Part shown: in pieces, positions 8,012 to 16,009 of the stretch
How positions within the stretch are numbered: position 1 is the stretch's first letter
How the letters are laid out: every line of letters begins with the position of its first letter
NCBI GenBank assembly: GCA_006844605.1
Contig: SPJN01000009.1
Location: 1 to 38,145, forward strand
DNA from: Hyphomicrobiales bacterium
GTDB taxonomy: Bacteria > Pseudomonadota > Alphaproteobacteria > SPJN01
DNA length: 38,145 nt
Direction of reading: 5' to 3'
Notes under the pieces: generated by a model
What the model was told of the DNA's origin: nothing
The model's input: the letters and a program-made list of their open reading frames with translations, nothing else
The model's database searches: none
Program-made: the position numbers and the translations under genes

Positions 8012-10048
8012 ATGGCGATTTCAGACCAGTTTATAGATGAATTGCGTGCGCGCATCACCCTGTCCGACATTGTCGGGCGGCGTGTGACGTGGGATCGCAA
8101 GAAATCAAACCCGCGCAAGCGGGATTATTGGGCCTGTTGTCCGTTTCATGGCGAAAAATCACCTTCATTTCATGTTGATGATTCAAAAGGATTTTATCAC
8201 TGCTTTGGCTGTGGTGTTTCGGGCGACGCGGTCAAATTCCTGATCGAAGCTGAGGGGGCCAGTTTTCCCGAAGCGATAGAACAGCTGGCAGAGCTGGCCG
8301 GGTTGGAAGTGCCGCAAATGCGCCGCGCCACCCCGCAGGAACAGGAACGCCAAAAGGGACTGCATGACGCGATGGCAGCAGCGGCGGCCTTTTTTCAGGC
8401 GCAGTTGGATATGCCGCGCGGTAAGGCGGCGGCATCCTATCTTGTACAAAAACGGCAAATGGATCAGCCAACGATTGAACGGTTTGGCATAGGTTACGCG
8501 ACTGATGATCGGCAGATGTTGCGCAGTCATCTGAAGGGCGAAGGGTTTCAGGATAAACTATTGGTGGAGGCGGGGTTGGTGATCGGGCCTGACCCGGATG
8601 ACCCTGCCACCCAGAATCGAGAGCCCTATGACCGGTTTCGTGATCGGATCATGTTCCCGATCCGCGACCGCAAGGGGCGCATCGTGGCGTTTGGCGGGCG
8701 TGATCTATCTGGCAAGTCACGGGCCAAATATCTCAACTCCCCTGAAACGCCGATCTTCCACAAATCCGCAATGCTTTATAACTATGATCGGGCTCGCGAA
8801 GGTGCGCGGCGCAATGGACGGTTGCTGGTCAGTGAAGGCTATATGGACGTCATTGCCTTTGACCGGGCAGGGATGGACTATGCCGTGGCGCCGATGGGTA
8901 CGGCCCTGACGGAAGATCAATTGCGGCTGGCATGGCGCACTGTTGCAGAGCCATTGATGTGTTTTGATGGGGACGAGGCGGGCAAACGTGCTGCCTATCG
9001 CGCAGTTGATCTTGCCCTGCCATTGCTGGAGCCGGGCAAGTCCCTTGGCTTTATTATGTTGCCTGATGGCAAAGACCCTGATGATTTGTTGGCATCCGGT
9101 GGCAAGCGGGCGCTGACGTCCTTGCTTGATCAGAAACAGCCCTTATCTGATATATTTTGGCAGGCCGCCATTGATGGCCAGCCGCAACAAACGCCCGAAG
9201 AAAAAGCGGCGCTGAAACAAGCAGTTGAAGAGGCAATTGGCCGGATCAAGGATTCCGATGTTCGGCAGCTCTATCAAGCTGATTTCGGGCAGCGCCTGTC
9301 TGAGCATTTGGGCTTGGGCGCCATCAGCCTTGATGATGGCAGTGGTCGCGGGGGCGGGCAGCGGCGCGATTGGCAGGACGAGGCGGACCCGTGGGAGCCG
9401 CAGGGCCTTAGAACCCAGCGCGGCCGGGATCGGCGGACCGGGCGCTTTGTTGTTCGGAAGGTTGGCCTGTCGCAACAGGGGCGGGAATCCTTGCTTGTTA
9501 GTTTGCTAAAGGGCGGCAAGGGCGCAGGACAGGCCCGTAATTTGCGTGAAAGACGCCTGATCGGGGTGCTTTTGGCCGATCCGGGCCTTGTGGATGAGCA
9601 TATGGAAACATTGGCGGAAATCGCCCTTACGGATCAGGGCCTTGACAAACTACTGGCAGAAATACTAGAAACCGTCTCTCAAGAGCCCGGCCTAGATGCC
9701 GACGCGCTCCACCGCCACCTGACGCTTCAGGGTATGACAGAACTATTAGACCGTTTCGATGGGACACCGTCGGGGCGTGTTTGGTCTTTGGAAGAGAAGG
9801 GTCATCAACTGGACGCCATATTGGCCCAGTTTGAGGTGGATGCGGCATTATTGGATGTCCATATTGCCGAACAGGCCCTGACCTCCCATATGACAGATGA
9901 CAGCTTGGCACGGCTAACCGCCGCGAAAACCGCATTGGAGCGGGCCCAAGCTAAACAGAAACGTATCGACGACCATTCGGACATGGATGGCGGCGAAACA
10001 CTGGATGATGTCATCAATTCGTTGCGATCAGGCAAGCCGCCGGTTTAG
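8012..10048 (+). CDS. dnaG: DNA primase
   Basis: 678 residues. DnaG synthesises the RNA primers at the replication fork. The N-terminal CHC2 zinc finger has its four ligands at Cys43, His46, Cys64 and Cys67. The catalytic core follows, with the basic RDRIMFPIRDRKGRIVAFGGR motif (about 210-230) and the TOPRIM metal site at Glu275 (VSEGYMD) and Asp319/Asp321 (FDGDEAG). A low-complexity Gly/Arg-rich linker at about 445-485 leads to the C-terminal helicase-binding domain (about 500-660). It starts 86 bp after yqeY; that gap contains an inverted repeat GACCTG/CAGGTC (about 7942-7962) but no clear Shine-Dalgarno. Confidence 0.97.
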   Translation: MAISDQFIDELRARITLSDIVGRRVTWDRKKSNPRKRDYWACCPFHGEKSPSFHVDDSKGFYHCFGCGVSGDAVKFLIEAEGASFPEAIEQLAELAGLEVPQMRRATPQEQERQKGLHDAMAAAAAFFQAQLDMPRGKAAASYLVQKRQMDQPTIERFGIGYATDDRQMLRSHLKGEGFQDKLLVEAGLVIGPDPDDPATQNREPYDRFRDRIMFPIRDRKGRIVAFGGRDLSGKSRAKYLNSPETPIFHKSAMLYNYDRAREGARRNGRLLVSEGYMDVIAFDRAGMDYAVAPMGTALTEDQLRLAWRTVAEPLMCFDGDEAGKRAAYRAVDLALPLLEPGKSLGFIMLPDGKDPDDLLASGGKRALTSLLDQKQPLSDIFWQAAIDGQPQQTPEEKAALKQAVEEAIGRIKDSDVRQLYQADFGQRLSEHLGLGAISLDDGSGRGGGQRRDWQDEADPWEPQGLRTQRGRDRRTGRFVVRKVGLSQQGRESLLVSLLKGGKGAGQARNLRERRLIGVLLADPGLVDEHMETLAEIALTDQGLDKLLAEILETVSQEPGLDADALHRHLTLQGMTELLDRFDGTPSGRVWSLEEKGHQLDAILAQFEVDAALLDVHIAEQALTSHMTDDSLARLTAAKTALERAQAKQKRIDDHSDMDGGETLDDVINSLRSGKPPV

Positions 10049-10105
10049 GTGGTTGATTTGCCGCCTGACGTGAAGGATTGATCGGGATGAGAGAACGCAA
10101 TCATC

Positions 10106-12151
10106 ATGGCAAAGAAAACCGCAGCTGCAGCAGAAGCACCCGAACAAGACAAGGAAAATGCCACGTCTGATGGCCCGATCCTTGATATGACAGACTCTGC
10201 CGTCAAGAAAATGATCGCAGAGGCAAAGCGCCGGGGCTATGTCACAGTTGAAGAGTTGAACGCAGTCTTGCCGTCAGAGGAGGTTTCCTCTGAACAGATC
10301 GAAGACACGATGTCGATGTTGTCTGAAATGGGCATCAATGTTGTCGATGTTGAAGAGGCTGACGATTCCGATGATGAGGATGGCGAAGGGGACGGCTCAC
10401 GCGCGCTAACCGAAACGCGAACGACCGCCGTTGCCACAACCGCCAAAACAAGCACAGCCGGTGAACGGACGGATGATCCCGTGCGCATGTATTTGCGTGA
10501 AATGGGCTCTGTCGAGCTGTTGTCCCGTGAAGGCGAAATCGCGATTGCCAAGCGAATTGAAGAAGGCCGTAACGCCATGATTGGTGGCCTGTGCGAAAGT
10601 CCGCTGACTTTCCGTGCCATCACGGTGTGGCGCGATGAATTGCTGGAAGCGCGCATTTTGCTGCGTGATGTCATCGACCTTGACGCCACCTATGGCGGCG
10701 GCCCCGGTGCTGCGGTTGATAACACCGCAACGAATAATAATGCTGAAGGTGCCGAGGCAAAGAAGGTTGAGGAACCCGCAGCAAAGCCTGCTGCAGAGCA
10801 AGAGAAAAAACCGGCAGAGGGTGAAACTGCCGAAGGGCAGGAAGGCGCAGCGGATGGCGATGATGACGATGATGACGAAGCAAACCTGTCATTGTCAGCA
10901 ATGGAAGCCAAGCTGAAGCCTGAAGTGTTGGAAATCTTTGACGAGATTGCCAAGACGTTCAAGAAATTTACCAAGGCGCAGGAAACCCAGCTTGACGCCG
11001 CCATGCAGGGTAAAGATTCAACAACTGCACAGGATCGCCGCTATAAGAAGCTGCGCGATGAACTTGTGGTGTTGATGGAAAGCCTGCACATGAACAACAC
11101 GCGTATCGAAACGCTTGTTGAACAACTTTATGCCGTGAACAAGCGGATCGTGACATTGGAAGGTCGCTTGATGCGGCTTGCTGAATCCAATGGCGTGGAT
11201 CGCACAGACTTTCTGAAAGAATATCGCGGTAGTGAGCTTGACCCGCAATGGGTGCGCCGCGTTGGTCGTTTGTCCCGCCCGGGTTGGAAAGAGTTCGTGA
11301 AGAATGAACGTGATGAGATCAAGGATATCCGTAACGAGATTACCATGATCAGTCAGGAAACGGGTTTGCAAGTCGGTGAATTCCGCCGCATTGTTGCGAC
11401 TGTTCAAAAGGGCGAAAAAGAAGCCGCCATCGCCAAGAAGGAAATGGTTGAAGCCAACCTTCGCTTGGTGATTTCAATTGCCAAAAAATACACAAACCGC
11501 GGTTTGCAGTTCCTTGACCTTATTCAGGAAGGCAATATCGGTTTGATGAAAGCCGTTGATAAATTTGAATATCGGCGCGGCTATAAATTTTCGACCTATG
11601 CCACATGGTGGATCCGTCAAGCCATCACACGGTCAATCGCCGATCAGGCGCGGACGATCCGTATTCCGGTCCATATGATCGAAACGATCAATAAGTTGGT
11701 GCGGACAAGCCGCCAGATGTTGAACGAAATCGGGCGGGAGCCGACACCGGAAGAATTGGCCGAAAAGCTTGGCATGCCGCTTGAAAAGGTGCGCAAGGTT
11801 CTGAAGATCGCGAAGGAGCCGCTGTCTCTTGAAACGCCCATTGGCGATGAAGAAGACAGCCACCTTGGCGACTTTATCGAAGACAAGAACGCGGTTCTGC
11901 CCATTGATGCGGCGATTAACGCAAACTTGCGTGAAACGACAACCCGCGTATTGGCGACACTGACACCGCGAGAAGAACGCGTGTTGCGTATGCGCTTTGG
12001 CATCGGGATGAATACTGACCACACCTTGGAAGAGGTGGGGCAGCAATTCTCTGTCACGCGTGAACGTATTCGTCAGATTGAGGCAAAGGCCCTGCGCAAG
12101 CTGAAGCATCCCAGCCGTAGCCGTAAGCTGCGCAGCTTCCTCGACAATTAA
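10106..12151 (+). CDS. rpoD: Primary sigma factor RpoD (sigma-70)
   Basis: 681 residues. It directs RNA polymerase to housekeeping promoters. Region 1.1 spans about 24-82, then an acidic linker (83-95). Region 1.2 is 122-155 ([20 protein letters not shown] start). The non-conserved region (about 156-440) holds an Ala/Glu/Lys-rich insert with a run of six Asp at 252-257. Regions 2.1-2.4 are at about 441-516 ([20 protein letters not shown] and [18 protein letters not shown]), region 3 about 527-600, and region 4 about 606-675 with the -35-reading helix [17 protein letters not shown]. It follows dnaG by 57 bp and a GNAT gene follows by 28 bp. Confidence 0.98.
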   Translation: MAKKTAAAAEAPEQDKENATSDGPILDMTDSAVKKMIAEAKRRGYVTVEELNAVLPSEEVSSEQIEDTMSMLSEMGINVVDVEEADDSDDEDGEGDGSRALTETRTTAVATTAKTSTAGERTDDPVRMYLREMGSVELLSREGEIAIAKRIEEGRNAMIGGLCESPLTFRAITVWRDELLEARILLRDVIDLDATYGGGPGAAVDNTATNNNAEGAEAKKVEEPAAKPAAEQEKKPAEGETAEGQEGAADGDDDDDDEANLSLSAMEAKLKPEVLEIFDEIAKTFKKFTKAQETQLDAAMQGKDSTTAQDRRYKKLRDELVVLMESLHMNNTRIETLVEQLYAVNKRIVTLEGRLMRLAESNGVDRTDFLKEYRGSELDPQWVRRVGRLSRPGWKEFVKNERDEIKDIRNEITMISQETGLQVGEFRRIVATVQKGEKEAAIAKKEMVEANLRLVISIAKKYTNRGLQFLDLIQEGNIGLMKAVDKFEYRRGYKFSTYATWWIRQAITRSIADQARTIRIPVHMIETINKLVRTSRQMLNEIGREPTPEELAEKLGMPLEKVRKVLKIAKEPLSLETPIGDEEDSHLGDFIEDKNAVLPIDAAINANLRETTTRVLATLTPREERVLRMRFGIGMNTDHTLEEVGQQFSVTRERIRQIEAKALRKLKHPSRSRKLRSFLDN

Positions 12152-12179
12152 TCGCGACAAATAAAAAGGGGGCAGCCTT

Positions 12180-12650
12180 ATGGAAGAGCTGACCATCCGT
12201 AACGCCGGTCCGTCGGACCAACAGAATTTCTTGAAAATTCTGCGCCTCATCCGTGAAGAGATGGGGCATGACAGCAATGATGAAGGTCACCTTGAAGAGT
12301 TGACCCATCTGCTTTGCACGCCTGCCTATGGCGGCCCGCGTCATCATTGGCTGTTGTTGGCCGAACGCGCGGACGAACTTGTGGGCTATTGCACCTTGCA
12401 CCGGGTTCCCATGCCAATCGTTGGTGGATCAGAGGCGTATATCTCCGACCTCTTTATCCGGTCTGATCAGCGTGGTCATGATATTGGCCATCACATGATT
12501 GATTACGTTGAATCAGTTGCGAAGGAAGAGGGTCTGGTGCGCCTGCACGTTATCAATAGACGTGATCGGGAAAGCCATCAGCGAAGCTTTTACCCCAAGC
12601 TGGGTTTCCGCGAACGGGTAGAAACAGCGGATTTCGTTCGTCCATTATAG
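12180..12650 (+). CDS. GNAT family N-acetyltransferase
   Basis: 156 residues, one GNAT domain. The acetyl-CoA pyrophosphate loop is seen as RSDQRGHDIGHHMIDYVE (near residues 98-115, R-G-H-D-I-G pattern), preceded by the AYISDLFI strand and followed by the RSFYPKLGFRER C-terminal motif common to the fold. It transfers an acyl group from acyl-CoA to an amine; the substrate cannot be told. A GGGGG Shine-Dalgarno lies 8 nt before the ATG, 28 bp after rpoD, so it may be read from the rpoD transcript. Confidence 0.88.
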   Translation: MEELTIRNAGPSDQQNFLKILRLIREEMGHDSNDEGHLEELTHLLCTPAYGGPRHHWLLLAERADELVGYCTLHRVPMPIVGGSEAYISDLFIRSDQRGHDIGHHMIDYVESVAKEEGLVRLHVINRRDRESHQRSFYPKLGFRERVETADFVRPL

Positions 12651-12672
12651 TTGGGGTTGCGTTCCTTAATTG

Positions 12673-12693
12673 TTCGCCATATCGTATGGCGAA
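12673..12693 (+). terminator. Hairpin after the GNAT gene, possible weak terminator
   Basis: A perfect 9-bp inverted repeat TTCGCCATA/TATGGCGAA with a 3-nt loop lies 23 bp after the GNAT stop. It is followed by TTATTGG rather than a real T-run, so it could equally be an operator or transcript-processing hairpin just before the next gene. Confidence 0.45.
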
Positions 12694-12716
12694 TTATTGG
12701 GTGATTGGGGACGCTT

Positions 12717-14165
12717 ATGTACTTCCGGAATATTTTTCTAGTCGGCACAATCTTGCTTGCTGGCTGCACAGCTACGGCTGAACGCACAGTTTCGCTGGAT
12801 AATAATTTTGAAACTAAAACTGGCGAAAAGATCCACAACAACCAGACTTTTGCGCTGGAGGACATCAACAAATTTGATCAGTCGATTACGTTGGTTCTGC
12901 CGGTTAGCAATGAACAATTTACCGTTAGAACTGGCTGTCAGGCTGGTACTGCTATTGTTGAATATGGGCCTGTATCCAACCTTGTTATCAAAGATGTATT
13001 TGAAAGCCTGTTTGCCGAAGTTACAGTTCTTGAGGTGCCTTGGGAAGATGTTACCGACTTAATCGACTATCAAACATTGCCTGATGAATGGGCGCAATCG
13101 GATGTTATGGCATTCGGGTTCAGCCTTATTTACAAGGATAAAGAGCGTTGGGATGAAACGCCGGAATGCTATTTCCCTTTTGTCGCTTCAATGGTTGTTA
13201 CCGTTCTTGATAATCAGGCTACCCGAACAATCTACGAAGAAAAAGTAACCAAAAAAATTACCATTGATGTTGTTGATATGGTCGACAGGGCGGCAAGGGC
13301 TGGCACTATTTCAATGGGGTTGCTTGCGCCTGTTTTAGTTCCGCAAGTGACCGGTGCATCTGCGGATGAAGGGGCAGCCAGAATTGCCGAGTTCATGCAG
13401 AAAGCTGCAACATCACTTTATCGGAAGATGAAGACAGATACGGCGCTGCCCAATAATTTGGTGCGCGAGGCGCGTATCAATGACGCTGCTGGCAAGGGCG
13501 ATGAACCAGCATATGTGCCGCCAGCTGACGTGCAATCAGACGATAATGTTGCGATAGATACTGACGCTCCTGACCCAGAAACCGAAGCTCTCATTCGGCA
13601 GATAGAGGGGCCGTATGCGCCATTTATGGACGCTACAGTTGTTATCAAGACGGGCACGGCGCTGGGAAGCGGGTTCTTTATTACGCCATCAGGTTACATT
13701 GTGACCAATCATCATGTTGTTGATGGGCACAGCAGGGTGACCGTTGAGACGCGTGATGGCGGTATTGGGTTCGGCAAAGTCGTTGCGTCGGACGAGGCAC
13801 GTGATCTTGCCATTGTTAAGCTGGGCAGGCCATCGAGCAAGTTTCTTAATCTCGGCACCGTAAATGACGTGCAGCTTGGGGTCGCTTTGTTTGCGATTGG
13901 CTCTCCACGTGGCCTTGAATACTCAATTTCCAAAGGCACATTGAGTGGCGTTCGGGCGAATGAAAACGATGTCTTGTTGATCCAAACTGATACGGCGCTT
14001 AACCCGGGTAATAGTGGCGGGCCGATTATTTCTGAATCAACCGGTAATGTTGTGGCTGTTGTCTCATTTGGACAACGCGGCGGCGGCGATTCAGGCTTGA
14101 ACTTCGGCGTTTCGGTCAACGAAATTTATGAGTTGATTGAAGAATCTGGTTTGACGATCGAATAG
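12717..14165 (+). CDS. Lipoprotein with C-terminal HtrA-like trypsin domain
   Basis: 482 residues from the ATG at 12717 (GGGGA 5 nt upstream; a TTG four codons earlier is less likely). A lipoprotein signal peptide ends at the LLAG/Cys17 lipobox, so the protein should be membrane-tethered on the periplasmic side. Residues about 20-240 form a domain I do not recognise, with a small hydrophobic Gly/Pro segment near 195-215. After a linker, residues about 305-478 form an S1C (Deg/HtrA) protease domain with an intact triad: His333 (TNHHVV), Asp363 (ARDLAIV) and Ser433 (GNSGGP). There is no PDZ domain. Third codon positions, especially in the N-terminal half, are richer in A/T than in the neighbouring genes, hinting at transfer or weak selection. 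A strong terminator follows. Confidence 0.85.
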   Translation: MYFRNIFLVGTILLAGCTATAERTVSLDNNFETKTGEKIHNNQTFALEDINKFDQSITLVLPVSNEQFTVRTGCQAGTAIVEYGPVSNLVIKDVFESLFAEVTVLEVPWEDVTDLIDYQTLPDEWAQSDVMAFGFSLIYKDKERWDETPECYFPFVASMVVTVLDNQATRTIYEEKVTKKITIDVVDMVDRAARAGTISMGLLAPVLVPQVTGASADEGAARIAEFMQKAATSLYRKMKTDTALPNNLVREARINDAAGKGDEPAYVPPADVQSDDNVAIDTDAPDPETEALIRQIEGPYAPFMDATVVIKTGTALGSGFFITPSGYIVTNHHVVDGHSRVTVETRDGGIGFGKVVASDEARDLAIVKLGRPSSKFLNLGTVNDVQLGVALFAIGSPRGLEYSISKGTLSGVRANENDVLLIQTDTALNPGNSGGPIISESTGNVVAVVSFGQRGGGDSGLNFGVSVNEIYELIEESGLTIE

Positions 14166-14220
14166 GGTGCTGCGGCATCTTTAGTTGCCTGAAACGGCGA
14201 ATAAACTCTTGCGAAATTGT

Positions 14221-14261
14221 CGTCTTGCGGGCAAGTTGCCGCTCGCAAGACGTTCTTTTTT
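14221..14261 (+). terminator. Rho-independent terminator
   Basis: A 9-bp perfect stem CGTCTTGCG/CGCAAGACG encloses a smaller GGCA/TGCC hairpin and is followed by TTCTTTTTT. It ends the lipoprotein-protease transcript only 12 bp before the tRNA gene. Confidence 0.88.
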
Positions 14262-14273
14262 ACGGCGTTTTCA

Positions 14274-14350
14274 GGGCCTGTAGCTCAACTGGTTAGAGCC
14301 GTCCGCTCATAACGGATTGGTTGGGGGTTCGAGTCCCTCCGGGCCCACCA
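14274..14350 (+). tRNA. tRNA with CAT anticodon, probably tRNA-Ile2 (lysidine-modified)
   Basis: 77 nt with encoded CCA. The 7-bp acceptor stem GGGCCTG/CGGGCCC, D-arm GCTC/GAGC, 5-bp anticodon stem with loop CTCATAA, and T-arm with GGTTCGAGTCC all fold properly. The G1-C72 pair excludes initiator tRNA-fMet. The acceptor stem resembles tRNA-Ile rather than elongator tRNA-Met, and the TTGGT variable loop is like known tRNA-Ile(CAT), read as AUA after TilS modification. Elongator Met remains possible. Confidence 0.93.
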
Positions 14351-14362
14351 ATCCCCATCGCC

Positions 14363-15610
14363 TCATTGTTTTTTGTTGGGCTCCATCAGCGCCGCATAGG
14401 TCAGCTGTTGTAACTGCGCGCGGATCGGGTAGGTGCTTGACGGCATCAACTGTGTCATCGACAGCCCCACAATATCTTCGACTGGATCAATCCAGAAGAA
14501 GGTGCTGGCCGCCCCACCCCATGAATAGGTGCCGACCGGGGTTGTGGTCATGGCGGCTGCCTGATCCATCAGGACAGAAAACCCAAGGCCAAAGCCTGTG
14601 CCGTTCAGCCCAACTTCGGTAAAGGCTGAATCACCCATTTCCAGCATGGTCTTGTCGCCTTCAAGGTGATTGACGCGCATCAAGTCAACTGTGCGTGGCG
14701 ATAGGATGCGTACACCATTGTGGATGCCGCCCTTGGCGACCATACGGCAGAAAATCAGATAGTCACGCATGGTCGAAACAAGACCGCCGCCACCGGACAG
14801 AAAATCTTTACCTGTCAAATAGGGACTGGTTTCAGGCTTGTCCTGCACGCGGACTGTGCCGGTATATTTGTCATAACAGGTGGCAAAACGGTCCAATTTA
14901 TCTTCGGTGATATGGAAGTCGGTATCGACCATGCCCAACGGGTCAAAGATGCGGCGCTTGAACACTTTATCAAGCGGTTCGCCCTCAATCACTTCGATCA
15001 CGCGGCCCAGCACATCAGTGGAAATTGAATAGTTCCACCCAGTGCCGGGGCTGAACAGCAGCGGCAGTTCCGCGGCGCGGTCCACAAATTCCTTGGCGCT
15101 AAGACCTTCGGCACGGGCACCTGCCAGACCGTTCTTGCGGTACAGCTTGTCAACCGGGTGCTGCATCATGAAGTCATAGGTCAGGCCCGAAGTGTGGCTT
15201 AACAAATCACGGATCAGGATGGGGCGTTCCGCAGGCTTGGTCGTATAGTCATCCCAAGTGCCGCTTTCCCAAACTTGTGTATCCTTGAATGCCGGAATGT
15301 AACGGTGCAGTTCGTGTTCCAGCCGCAGCTTGCCTTCTTCAAACAATTGCATGATCACGACAGAGGTGATCGGCTTTGTCATGGAATAGATGCGGAAGAT
15401 AGTGTCCGGCGTGATGGGCGCGCCTGTATCCCAATCCTGCACCCCTTGGCATGAAAAATGCGCAATTTCATCGCCGCGGGCAATCAATGTGGACAGGCCG
15501 GAAAATTTCTTGCTGTCCAGATAGGTGCTGAAAAATTCGGGAATGCGGTCCAGCCGTTCCTCGTCAAAGCCAAGATTGGCGGGTGTGGTTACTGTGCCGA
15601 ACTGATCCAT
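14363..15610 (-). CDS. Serine hydrolase, class C beta-lactamase / EstB-like family
   Basis: 415 residues from the ATG at 15610, which has a GGGGG Shine-Dalgarno 6 nt upstream. The frame stays open for 80 more codons to 15850, but that extension overlaps pqqA and its promoter and does not look like family sequence. The SxxK nucleophile motif is Ser76-Met-Thr-Lys79 (FRIYSMTKP); the Tyr motif is in GWNYSIS; a late SWGGAASTFFWIDP segment matches the C-terminal part of the fold. Members hydrolyse esters or amides, or remodel peptidoglycan; the substrate here is unknown. No signal peptide from this start, so probably cytosolic. It converges with the tRNA (12 bp) and is divergent from pqqA. Confidence 0.88.
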   Translation of the reverse strand: MDQFGTVTTPANLGFDEERLDRIPEFFSTYLDSKKFSGLSTLIARGDEIAHFSCQGVQDWDTGAPITPDTIFRIYSMTKPITSVVIMQLFEEGKLRLEHELHRYIPAFKDTQVWESGTWDDYTTKPAERPILIRDLLSHTSGLTYDFMMQHPVDKLYRKNGLAGARAEGLSAKEFVDRAAELPLLFSPGTGWNYSISTDVLGRVIEVIEGEPLDKVFKRRIFDPLGMVDTDFHITEDKLDRFATCYDKYTGTVRVQDKPETSPYLTGKDFLSGGGGLVSTMRDYLIFCRMVAKGGIHNGVRILSPRTVDLMRVNHLEGDKTMLEMGDSAFTEVGLNGTGFGLGFSVLMDQAAAMTTTPVGTYSWGGAASTFFWIDPVEDIVGLSMTQLMPSSTYPIRAQLQQLTYAALMEPNKKQ

Positions 15611-15739
15611 AATTGCCCCCGAAAAGCCGATTGTTTTTGAAATCTGGGCGGCAGTGTCGCCATCTTTGGGTGGTTTTGCAAGCGTTGGTGACAAATTTTC
15701 ATTTAGGCCGGCGCAGGCCGCATAAAAGGGGGATTTTCC

Positions 15740-15767
15740 TTGATTGAGGCGGCTGAATTCGTAATAA
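15740..15767 (+). promoter_or_regulatory. Candidate pqqA promoter
   Basis: TTGATT (15740-15745), 16-bp spacer, TAATAA (15762-15767), about 30 bp before the pqqA start and outside the coding part of the divergent hydrolase. Confidence 0.45.
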
Positions 15768-15797
15768 TCCCAGCAAATAATGAAAAGGAGGCTACAA

Positions 15798-15884
15798 ATG
15801 GCCTGGAACACACCGAAAATCATCGAGATTCCCGTTGGACTCGAAATCAATGCCTATGCCTGTGCGGAGATGAAGCGCAAGTAA
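15798..15884 (+). CDS. pqqA: PQQ precursor peptide PqqA
   Basis: A 28-codon gene too short for most gene callers. The peptide starts MAWNTPKIIEIPVG and contains the conserved Glu16-x-x-x-Tyr20 (EINAY) whose two side chains PqqE joins to build pyrroloquinoline quinone. Length and the position of Glu and Tyr match PqqA of methylotrophs. An AAGGAGG Shine-Dalgarno (15785-15791) lies 6 nt before the ATG, among the strongest in the window, consistent with a peptide used stoichiometrically. It heads the pqqABCDE cluster and is followed by a hairpin before pqqB. Confidence 0.95.
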   Translation: MAWNTPKIIEIPVGLEINAYACAEMKRK

Positions 15885-15922
15885 AGGCCGTTATAGACTG
15901 ACAATCGTCAGTAAAATGTGAA

Positions 15923-15957
15923 CGTGGGGACAGGTCAGCTTGTCCCCCGTTTTGTTT
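15923..15957 (+). terminator. Hairpin between pqqA and pqqB, likely attenuator
   Basis: The stem GGGGACAG/CTTGTCCCC (8 bp with one G-T pair, flanked by further C-G pairing) is followed by GTTTTGTTTG. Its position between the peptide gene and the enzyme genes suggests partial termination that lets pqqA be made in excess over pqqBCDE. A small CTGAC/GTCAG hairpin precedes it at 15898-15911. Confidence 0.65.
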
Positions 15958-16009
15958 GTATTGCACATAGTGTGATGCAGGATGACGTGAATAATAAAAG
16001 GACGGCGGT

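Noticed and set aside
10084-10170. Short upstream frame starting [10 protein letters not shown] that overlaps the rpoD start
   Set aside because: No distinct ribosome-binding site and no similarity; most likely a chance frame.
11633-12277. 214-codon minus-strand frame opposite the rpoD 3' end
   Set aside because: Antisense shadow of sigma regions 3-4, with no protein-like features.
14274-14350. Initiator tRNA-fMet
   Set aside because: Position 1-72 is a G-C pair, whereas initiator tRNAs have an unpaired 1-72.
15611-15850. 80-codon N-terminal extension of the serine hydrolase
   Set aside because: It overlaps pqqA and its promoter, has no ribosome-binding site and no family similarity; the ATG at 15610 has a good site.
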